Shown here: one piece after another, positions 1 to 5,306 of the stretch
Layout: every line of letters begins with the position of its first letter
How positions within the stretch are numbered: the stretch's first letter is position 1
NCBI GenBank assembly: GCA_047626155.1
Contig: JBLHRR010000230.1
Location: 1 to 5,760, forward strand
Length of the DNA stretch: 5,760 bases
Source of the DNA: CALGLS01 sp047626155
GTDB lineage: Bacteria; Bacteroidota; Bacteroidia; Chitinophagales; Saprospiraceae
Direction of reading: 5' to 3'
Made by a program: the position numbers and the translations under genes
Notes under the pieces: generated by a model
The model's input: only the letters and a program-made list of their open reading frames with translations
Database searches by the model: none
Told to the model about the DNA's origin: nothing

Positions 1-5
1 TGCTA

Positions 6-133
6 CTCGGGGTGAATATAGGTTCGACTCCTCCAGGGTCTTGCGTACCTAACATGTACCGATCGTCTTTTTTCGAGCATCGAGCTGCGGCTCGGGGTGA
101 ATGTAGGTTTGCCCCCTCCAAAGTCTTCGTACC
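6..133. repeat. Two direct copies of a ~44-bp repeat, about 85 bp apart
   Basis: Copy 1 lies at 6-49 and copy 2 at 91-133. By eye they share 37 of 44 aligned positions, with six substitutions and a one-base gap. Both begin CTCGGGGTGAAT and end CGTACC. Similarity reaches weakly to the left edge (TGC at 1-3 against TGC at 86-88), so copy 1 may continue outside the window. A short stem-loop (CGAGC-TGCG-GCTCG, 81-94) leads into copy 2. No credible gene spans the stretch. It could be a dispersed non-coding repeat or the decayed end of a mobile element, and nothing here decides which. Confidence 0.6.
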
Positions 134-160
134 GAGATGTTGCGAAAACGATGTAAATAT

Positions 161-366
161 ATTGGGACTAATTGACTAATTTTGCCAATCAACTAAACGC
201 GAACCAAGATTACCAATTAACTAATATCACCAATCAACCTTTTACTAAGTAGACTTTATTCCAAATAGAATGGTACGGTCGGCCGGAAACCGAAGACCCG
301 AAACCGAATAACCTCTAATCAAGGGGACCAATTAACTAATTCACCAATCACTATTCAACCAATCAC
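161..366 (+). other. AT-rich non-coding leader with iterated CCAAT(C/T)AAC words
   Basis: The word CCAAT(C/T)AAC or a close variant recurs at 185-193, 213-221, 230-238, 328-336, 344-351 and 359-366. CCAATTAACTAAT is exact at 213-225 and 328-340. Two 40-nt blocks (209-248 and 327-366) contain no G on the plus strand, and the second runs directly into the ATG at 367. Between them is a GC-richer insert with GAAACCGAA repeated at 286-294 and 300-308. TAATTTTG at 177-184 fits the Bacteroidota -7 consensus, but I see no -33 partner at suitable spacing. The stretch is probably a largely unstructured 5' leader, and the iteration itself is unexplained. Confidence 0.45.
250..268 (+). repeat. Short interspersed motif, copy 1
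   Basis: The sequence TAGACTTTATTCCAAATAG here recurs, with one extra A, at 2021-2040 in the same orientation. Both copies are intergenic. This copy sits between the two G-free blocks upstream of the 90-residue gene. Nineteen matching bases with one insertion are unlikely by chance in a window this size. The role is unknown. Confidence 0.5.
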
Positions 367-639
367 ATGCGCATACTCGGCTACATCAAACATCCTACTT
401 ACCTCGTTACCGTTTTCCGAATGGAAGACAAATTCAGCATTCAATTTGAAAAAGGGTTGTTAGTTCAAACGTATAAATATCGGTCGGGGCCTTTGTTGAG
501 TAATATGAGGGAACTGGAAGCGATGGTGACTCCGCCTTATTTAGCGGAAGTTGAAAAGGTATTTTTATCTATGGACGAAACTAGGGCTAAGCACATTCCT
601 GTTTTGGAGGATGAAGACGAGTTTCAAGATATAATATAA
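367..639 (+). CDS. Small conserved-type hypothetical protein (90 aa)
   Basis: This 90-residue soluble protein has no signal peptide or membrane segment. Its N-terminal half alternates short beta-like stretches (ILGYIKHPTYLVTVFRM at 3-19, then FSIQFEKGLLVQTYKY at 23-38). A helix-like segment follows (roughly 47-68, LEAMVTPPYLAEVEKVFLSM), and the tail is acidic (LEDEDEFQD, 80-88). From memory it resembles a short protein family frequent in Bacteroidota with no assigned function, but that is recollection, not a search. The ATG at 367 directly follows a 40-nt G-free leader, and no Shine-Dalgarno sequence is present. The next gene on the strand is 292 bp away, so it is probably a separate transcription unit. 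No motif suggests a catalytic role. I am confident it is real because of its balanced composition and placement, and I cannot assign a function. Confidence 0.75.
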   Translation: MRILGYIKHPTYLVTVFRMEDKFSIQFEKGLLVQTYKYRSGPLLSNMRELEAMVTPPYLAEVEKVFLSMDETRAKHIPVLEDEDEFQDII

Positions 640-931
640 TGCTCCCCGAAAGATGCCTGTTAGATCCTTGTGACAAAAGATGGAAGGTAGGATCGAGGCT
701 TTTTATCAAGGCACATCTGGTATTATTCCATTGATATGCCGTATTTTTTTTAAGTGCTTTATCCACCGTAATTGGTGCCTATTACTTTTGTTCCACCTTA
801 ATTAAGGGTTGGTCTATTATGCTAATATTTAGGCCCGCTTTTCGTATTAATATGTTGTCTTATACTTTCACATTATTCCTTAATAGGTAAACCCCGTTTT
901 TCTTACTTACTAAATCACAAATAACCAAATT
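640..931. other. Non-coding gap between the 90-aa gene and the DUF354 gene
   Basis: I see no convincing gene on either strand in these 292 bp. There is a weak inverted repeat GATCCT (663-668) / AGGATC (689-694) with a T5 run at 700-704, too open to call a terminator. A near-repeat, TCCACCGTAATTGG (762-775) against TCCACCTTAATTAA (792-805), recurs at a 30-bp offset around the candidate promoter. The last 35 nt (897-931) have no G and lead into the next ATG. Confidence 0.5.
758..790 (+). promoter_or_regulatory. Candidate Bacteroidota-type promoter
   Basis: TACTTTTG at 783-790 matches the Bacteroidota -7 consensus TAnnTTTG at every fixed position. TTTA at 758-761, 21 bp upstream, is one base from the -33 TTTG element. 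Use of this site would give the DUF354 gene a leader of about 135 nt. The -7 match is exact, but the element is short and the -33 match imperfect, so this is a candidate only. Confidence 0.35.
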
Positions 932-1996
932 ATGAAGATCCTGGTTGACATGGTCCACTTGGCGGATGTAAACTTCTACAAAAACGCGCTGAATGAACTC
1001 AACAAACGCCACGACATTACCATTACTGTCCTGAATCGAGGTAACCTGCTCAAGGTGATTACTAGAGAATATCCTGATTTCAAGATTGTTCCTTTGGGCA
1101 AACATTACAAAGGGAAGTTGGGCAAAATTATAGGACTGGCGCAGCGATCTTTTGGCTTTCTGAGCCAGTACTTAAAAGACAAACCTGACGTGGTCACTTC
1201 CTTCGGTTTCTACCCTGGTGTGATCGCCAAGCCATTTGGTATTCCAGCTGTTTTGTTCCACGATGATTATGAATATCAATTCATCTTTAACATGTGCAAT
1301 CGTTTTGCGACGAACTTCTTCATTCCTGATAGTATTCGTACAAAATTGCCAGCGAACTTACAAGGTTCCAACAATGACCCTACTAACAAGATTCAATTTT
1401 ACAATGGCTTCAAGGAAACAGCATATTTGAAAAATTTCCAAGCAGATGCCTCTTGCTTATCTCGACACGATTTGGTGGGTAAGCCTTTTGTTTTTTGTAG
1501 AGACATTGACTCCATTAGTTTGAACTATGATGATTACGAACTAATCGATCTAGCTCCTGCCTTCCAAAAACTGAAAGATCAGGGCTACACCATTCTTTAT
1601 TACCCAGAAAAAGATCACGATAGATACAATCACTTAGTAACCAAGTTATTAGGTGGTATTCCTGACATTATGCATTTGCAGTATTTCGCCAGTTTGACTA
1701 TTTCTTCCGGCGACACTATTGCAAGAGAATCTGCCTTGGTTGGTACGCCTGTAATTTACGTTGGTGGACGGCAAATGGCCGTTAACCTACCTTTAGAAGA
1801 AATGGGGTTGATTTTTTCTACAGAAAACAAGGAAGAAGTTTTAAATTACGTAAATAAATTGTTACAACCAAGCTTCAAGAGTAAAATGAAAGAGAAGATT
1901 GACGCTGCCGGATGGGAAGATATTACAAAGGTGATTACAAATGCTTTGGAACAGCATGAACCAAAGAAATCCAAGGCAAGGCAAACTGTTGGATAA
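932..1996 (+). CDS. DUF354 family protein, GT-B-fold glycosyltransferase-like
   Basis: This 354-residue cytoplasmic protein fits the DUF354 family (Pfam PF04007), whose members have a two-domain GT-B fold related to UDP-GlcNAc 2-epimerase and MurG-like enzymes. Family features seen here are the N-terminal MKILVDMVHLADVNFYKNAL (1-20), LGKHYKGKLGKIIGLAQR (55-72), the domain-1 strand KPDVVTSFGFYPGVIAK (84-100), and IPAVLFHDDYEY (104-115). Then come the inter-domain YNGFKETAYL (157-166), FVFCRD at the start of domain 2 (186-191), and the nucleotide-sugar-site-like SSGDTIARESALVGTPVIYV (258-277). The length is typical. The tail is basic (KKSKAR, 345-350). The ATG at 932 has A at -3 and a 35-nt G-free leader but no Shine-Dalgarno. 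The likely role is sugar transfer or modification in surface-polysaccharide synthesis, supported by the downstream glycosyltransferase. Substrate and reaction are unknown. The family call is firm and the activity is inferred. Confidence 0.88.
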   Translation: MKILVDMVHLADVNFYKNALNELNKRHDITITVLNRGNLLKVITREYPDFKIVPLGKHYKGKLGKIIGLAQRSFGFLSQYLKDKPDVVTSFGFYPGVIAKPFGIPAVLFHDDYEYQFIFNMCNRFATNFFIPDSIRTKLPANLQGSNNDPTNKIQFYNGFKETAYLKNFQADASCLSRHDLVGKPFVFCRDIDSISLNYDDYELIDLAPAFQKLKDQGYTILYYPEKDHDRYNHLVTKLLGGIPDIMHLQYFASLTISSGDTIARESALVGTPVIYVGGRQMAVNLPLEEMGLIFSTENKEEVLNYVNKLLQPSFKSKMKEKIDAAGWEDITKVITNALEQHEPKKSKARQTVG

Positions 1997-2271
1997 AATA
2001 AAAATTCAAAACTGATACATTAGACTTTATTCCAAAATAGTTTGTATATCCTCAAATGCTAATTCTCGCCAGCACTTCTCATCCCTTCCGCTTTGCGGTT
2101 AAATCACTTGACTCTTCACTGAACAGTCACCCTTTGGGATCGCTCTTTAATGTTCGCCCGTAGCTAAGGCTACGAAGTCAAAAAAGAGCTTCGTTCTGAC
2201 AAAAATTATCTATTTGATTTCTATACAAAATATTTCAGCATAAAATCTACTATATATAATTGAGACACAAT
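1997..2271. other. Non-coding gap with a cluster of short hairpins
   Basis: These 275 bp show no gene on either strand. Several small inverted repeats are packed into 2088-2174: CCGC-TTT-GCGG (2088-2098), ACTG-AA-CAGT (2118-2127), CCC-TTT-GGG (2130-2138) and CGTAGC-TAAG-GCTACG (2159-2174). CGAAG (2173-2177) can also pair with CTTCG (2189-2193), overlapping the last hairpin by two bases. The block is GC-richer than its flanks and sits between AT-rich ends, so it may be a dispersed palindromic repeat or an element remnant. TATAATTG at 2255-2262 and TCTATTTG at 2209-2216 are each one base from the -7 consensus, without good -33 partners. Confidence 0.45.
2021..2040 (+). repeat. Short interspersed motif, copy 2
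   Basis: TAGACTTTATTCCAAAATAG matches the 250-268 copy in the same orientation with one inserted A. It begins 24 bp after the DUF354 stop codon. The two copies flank a 1.75-kb segment holding the 90-residue gene and the DUF354 gene. Confidence 0.5.
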
Positions 2272-3432
2272 ATGAAAATAGGATACATACTTGGTTTGAA
2301 ACAGGGGATTCATCGATTCATTTACCGCGAACTTTGTGCGCAGGAAGAAATGGGTTGTGACATTTCTATTTTCACGACCAAACGAAATGAAGGGACTTAC
2401 AATCCGCATGACTCTTGGAAAGTACACAGCGTTTCTAAGTATAGTGGCATGTTGATGCAGATTGTTTACTTTTTGAAGCAACCTGCTTTGTATCTCAAAT
2501 TATTATCAGAGGCCATTAAGAACGGATCTGTAGCAGATTTTGCTATAGCTGCTAACTATGCCGGAGATACAAAAGGACTCGATTTGATTCACGCTCACTT
2601 TGGTGATCGAAAACTATACGTTGCCTATTTTCTAAAAAGGTTGACAGGTGTTCCTTTGACTGTAACAATACATGCACATGAGCTTTGGCGAAATCCAAAT
2701 TGGAAGATGTTCAAAATAGCAATGGAAGCAACTGACCGAATTGTAACCATCTCTGATTTCAATAAGCAGTACATGATTGATACTTTTCAAATAGATGGGG
2801 ATAAGATTGAGGTGGTAAAACTGTATGTAGATGACGACGATATTATAGAAGAAGATCAGAAGCACATTTTGATTGTTGGTTCATATGAGGAGCGCAAAGG
2901 TTATGATACCTTATTGGAGGCGATGAAGATTATGGATAGAACGGATTACACCGTTTGGTCTGCTGGCTATGGCCATATGGATATTCCAGGAATGGCGAAA
3001 AAGATGGGTTTAGAAAACCGTATTCAGTTCTTCGGAAAGATACATGCGGACATCTTGAATATCATGACCATGAGCTGTGATTTCTTTTGTCTGCCTTGCA
3101 AAGACGTTCATTTGCCTGGCGGTACCATGGATCGCGAGGGAATCCCGGTAGCCATCATGGAAGCCATGGCTTATGGCAAACCTGTGATTTCGACCCGACA
3201 TGTTGGTCTTCCGGAGCTGGTAGAAAACATGCTCGTAGATCAAGATAACCCAGAGCAATTGGCTGAGGCGATCAGCTTCTTATTAGATCATCCAGAAGTG
3301 TATGCGAAACAAGGGAAGCGAAACCAGGAAATCATTCAGGAGCAGTATAGCAAGAAAAATGCAGGGACTTTGAATGCGCTTTTCAAGGAAGTAGCTATGG
3401 CTACAAAGAGTAAAAACTTACTGATAAAATAA
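2272..3432 (+). CDS. Family 4 glycosyltransferase (GT-B fold)
   Basis: This 386-residue retaining-type glycosyltransferase probably transfers a sugar from a nucleotide-sugar donor to a glycan or lipid-linked acceptor at the cytoplasmic face. The acceptor domain (about 1-190) opens MKIGYILG and carries LIHAHFGDR (105-113), TVTIHAHELWR (130-140) and RIVTISDFNKQYM (156-168). The donor domain opens with ILIVGSYEERKGYDTLLEAM (199-218), where R208 and K209 match the usual phosphate-binding basic pair. It carries the E-x7-E signature EGIPVAIMEAMAYGKPVIST (289-308, glutamates 289 and 297) followed by GLPELVEN (312-319). After GLPELVEN, the loop usual in the family (as in EDGxxGLLVP) is about four residues short. 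I chose ATG 2272 over an in-frame TTG at 2260 because the protein then begins with the family's usual MKIxY strand and has A at -3. Donor and acceptor sugars cannot be read from the sequence. Confidence 0.93.
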   Translation: MKIGYILGLKQGIHRFIYRELCAQEEMGCDISIFTTKRNEGTYNPHDSWKVHSVSKYSGMLMQIVYFLKQPALYLKLLSEAIKNGSVADFAIAANYAGDTKGLDLIHAHFGDRKLYVAYFLKRLTGVPLTVTIHAHELWRNPNWKMFKIAMEATDRIVTISDFNKQYMIDTFQIDGDKIEVVKLYVDDDDIIEEDQKHILIVGSYEERKGYDTLLEAMKIMDRTDYTVWSAGYGHMDIPGMAKKMGLENRIQFFGKIHADILNIMTMSCDFFCLPCKDVHLPGGTMDREGIPVAIMEAMAYGKPVISTRHVGLPELVENMLVDQDNPEQLAEAISFLLDHPEVYAKQGKRNQEIIQEQYSKKNAGTLNALFKEVAMATKSKNLLIK

Positions 3433-3452
3433 TCATAACTGTTCAGCAGGTG

Positions 3453-3482
3453 GCTTCCTACTTTCGCACGTTATAGGAAAGC
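3453..3482 (+). other. Stem-loop between the glycosyltransferase and membrane genes
   Basis: GCTTCCTA (3453-3460) pairs with TAGGAAAGC (3474-3482) with one bulged A, leaving a 13-nt loop. No T run follows, so it is not a standard intrinsic terminator. It could be a processing or stabilising element between the genes, or chance. GCTAAC repeated at 3481-3486 and 3488-3493 follows it. A G-free stretch (3510-3553) then leads to the next ATG. Confidence 0.35.
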
Positions 3483-3553
3483 TAACTGCTAACGGCCAGT
3501 AGCTAAAAGCCATTTAATAACAAACAATTTTCAATTTTTAAAATACTTACAAA

Positions 3554-4321
3554 ATGGATTTAATATTTTCACGACGGAATAGAATCTATATCTACGCCTT
3601 CTTATTTTGTCTTTTTTCATTTGCAGTGATGTTCTTGCCGGAATCTATTTCTCGGCCAATGACTACCGAAGACGGGCCATTTGAAACTGCAGGAGCACTT
3701 TTCTTTCTTGGAAGTTCTGTTCTTTTTTTCATGCTCTTTTTAAAAGAGAATAAATTTGCAGATATCGGAGATCGACAGTTTTTTAGTACTAAAGGAAAGC
3801 GAACTTGGTTCTTACTTTTAGCAATGCTCTTCTTTATTTTAATGGGCGAAGAGGTCAGTTGGGGACAACGGATTTTTGGCTGGGGCGGCTTTGAGGGCAA
3901 TGTCCAAGGCGAGTCTACTCTCCATAATTTACCTTTCTGGAACCAACACTTATCAGAACCTGGCGCAGTAGTAGAAGTTGAAAAAACAGGTATCGCAGCT
4001 ATGTTTACTGCGAAGAAAATATTCGTATACATATTTCTCTCCTTCTTGTTTTTACTTCCGCTAGCAGTAAAATTCGTTCCCTTTATTAAAAATCTTGTTA
4101 AGAGACTTTACATACCCGTACCTGCAATCGAGTTGGGTATTTTATTCATTCTAAACATAATCCTATTCAAAGCCTTCAAACCATTACGACATGGTTGGGA
4201 TGGCGCCGGACGAGGCCTCTCGGAAATTGAGGAATTCAACTTTGCTTTCATTTTGTTCTTAGTCCCTTTTGTTTGGCTGATGAATAAGAAAGGTAATTTG
4301 AAATTGAACTACACTAAATAA
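3554..4321 (+). CDS. Multi-pass membrane protein of unknown function, first of a tandem pair
   Basis: This 255-residue protein has about six predicted membrane segments (near 11-29, 45-63, 84-98, 155-172, 191-207 and 228-243). I do not recognise a named family. Shared with its downstream neighbour are FLPE (27-30), EDG-x2-E (40-44), GEEVSWGQR (98-106) at the end of segment 3, QGE-x3-HN (118-125), TAK-x-IF (152-157), VKFVPF (172-177), NLVKR (180-184), PVP-x2-ELG (188-195), FKP (208-210) and LSEIEEFNF (222-230). Conserved acidic residues, a Trp and a His-Asn pair at membrane edges could form an active or metal/ligand site, but that is conjecture. The loop after GEEVSWGQR is Gly-rich (GWGGFEG) and lacks the ETPEE segment seen in the paralogue. 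The ATG has A at -3 and follows 44 G-free bases. It lies 121 bp after a glycosyltransferase, so a role in envelope glycan or lipid handling is possible. Confidence 0.88.
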   Translation: MDLIFSRRNRIYIYAFLFCLFSFAVMFLPESISRPMTTEDGPFETAGALFFLGSSVLFFMLFLKENKFADIGDRQFFSTKGKRTWFLLLAMLFFILMGEEVSWGQRIFGWGGFEGNVQGESTLHNLPFWNQHLSEPGAVVEVEKTGIAAMFTAKKIFVYIFLSFLFLLPLAVKFVPFIKNLVKRLYIPVPAIELGILFILNIILFKAFKPLRHGWDGAGRGLSEIEEFNFAFILFLVPFVWLMNKKGNLKLNYTK

Positions 4322-4347
4322 AACACTACTTCTGTAAACTTAATAAT

Positions 4348-5133
4348 ATGTCAAATTTAATAACCAACTGGCGAAAAATAGCCATCGGTGTTACCCTCAT
4401 AAGTGCCCTTGCCTATATGATGGTTTTCCTACCAGAACATACTTTTAAACAACTCGCAAAGGAGGACGGAATCCTTGAGTGGACCTGTACCCTACTCTTC
4501 TTTATTACCGCTATATTGTTTTTTGTTTTATTCTTTCGTAACAATAGTTTTGCAAAAATAGAAGTAGCTAACTTTTACAATACCTATACCAAACGTATTT
4601 GGTTTTTACTATTGGCTTTATTGTTCATTTTCCTTACCGGAGAAGAAATTAGTTGGGGGCAACGATTGTTAGGTCTTGAAACACCTGAAGAAATTGCCGC
4701 AAACAATGAGCAAGGCGAAATTAATTTCCATAACAATGCGCTTTGGCATTTATATGATAAGGATGGAAATCGTAAATCAGGGCTTGCACTTCATTTGACA
4801 GCCAAGCGAATCTTCATTTACATATTTACCATCTTCATGTTATTTTTACCACTTACTGTAAAATTCGTTCCTTTTGTTCGAAACCTGGTAAAACGTTTTC
4901 ACTTACCAGTTCCGGTCATGGAACTTGGCTTTATGTTCGTTGCCAATGTCGTACTATACTTGATTTTCAAACCGATTGCGAGTTACGACAAAGAGATTGC
5001 CAGAGCACTTTCTGAAGTACAGGAACTAAACTTTTCCTTGGTATTATTCTTCCTGCCTTTTGTTTGGTTTGGTGTGGGGAAAGTGGCAGAACATTCTTCT
5101 GTTAGTGGAAAAGTGGAAAGAGTCAGAAGTTAG
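4348..5133 (+). CDS. Multi-pass membrane protein of unknown function, paralogue of the preceding gene
   Basis: This 261-residue protein aligns with its upstream neighbour end to end and without gaps through residue 106. About six membrane segments are predicted (near 10-28, 45-63, 84-98, 154-171, 190-208 and 229-244). Shared motifs are FLPE (27-30), EDG-x2-E (40-44), KR-x-WFLLLA (82-90), GEEISWGQR (98-106), QGE-x3-HN (122-129), TAKRIF (151-156), VKFVPF (171-176), NLVKR (179-183), PVP-x2-ELG (187-194), FKP (207-209) and LSE-x2-E-x-NF (221-229). The loop LETPEEIAANNEQGE (110-124) is fuller than in the paralogue. Only 26 bp separate it from the upstream stop, so the two are surely co-transcribed. 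The stem-loop at 5155-5201 ends the unit. The pair arose by duplication and has diverged considerably. The proteins could act as a heterodimer or as separate enzymes; the sequence does not decide. Function unknown. Confidence 0.88.
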   Translation: MSNLITNWRKIAIGVTLISALAYMMVFLPEHTFKQLAKEDGILEWTCTLLFFITAILFFVLFFRNNSFAKIEVANFYNTYTKRIWFLLLALLFIFLTGEEISWGQRLLGLETPEEIAANNEQGEINFHNNALWHLYDKDGNRKSGLALHLTAKRIFIYIFTIFMLFLPLTVKFVPFVRNLVKRFHLPVPVMELGFMFVANVVLYLIFKPIASYDKEIARALSEVQELNFSLVLFFLPFVWFGVGKVAEHSSVSGKVERVRS

Positions 5134-5154
5134 ACGAAATTTTGTTGTTAGAAT

Positions 5155-5201
5155 AAATAGTAAATCCTTCTTCGCATAATACGAAGAAGGATTTACTATT
5201 T
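5155..5201. terminator. Strong bidirectional stem-loop terminator between convergent genes
   Basis: A perfect 20-bp inverted repeat (5155-5174 with 5182-5201) encloses a 7-nt loop, CATAATA. The core CCTTCTTCG / CGAAGAAGG is the GC-containing part, and the outer arms are A/T-rich, so each strand's transcript ends in a short U-rich arm (ACTATTTTA on the plus strand, ACTATTTATT on the minus). It lies 21 bp after the stop of the second membrane gene and 105 bp beyond the stop of the convergent minus-strand gene, as expected for a shared terminator. Confidence 0.85.
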
Positions 5202-5306
5202 TAGATCAAGGTGATACTGCCCTAAAAAAGCAATAACATGGTTTTCGGTGCGCCCCAAATCAGCTTGCAATTCACATAAAAAGGCAGCTACCAAAAATTA
5301 GAGCTC

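Noticed and set aside
104..111. TAGGTTTG as a -7 promoter element
   Set aside because: It fits TAnnTTTG but lies inside the repeat, has no -33 partner, and the sister copy has TAGGTTCG, so the match is probably fortuitous.
1..366. CRISPR-like array from the left-edge and CCAAT-type repeats
   Set aside because: The repeats are diverged or too short and irregularly spaced, and there are no uniform spacers or cas genes.
663..704. Possible intrinsic terminator after the 90-residue gene
   Set aside because: The stem is only 6 bp with a 20-nt loop, and the T run is five bases away from the stem, so it is too weak to call.
860..1105. Minus-strand open frame over the start of the DUF354 gene
   Set aside because: It overlaps the well-supported N-terminus of the DUF354 protein and shows no family features.
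2260..2271. TTG start four codons upstream of the glycosyltransferase ATG
   Set aside because: The ATG at 2272 gives the usual MKIxY start. The TTG would add MRHN with no support and overlaps a -7-like TATAATTG.
3592..4032. Long open frame on the minus strand (146 residues) opposite the first membrane gene
   Set aside because: It is antisense to a protein with a conserved paralogue next door. Its Pro/Lys/Ser-rich composition looks like a reverse reading of membrane-protein codons.
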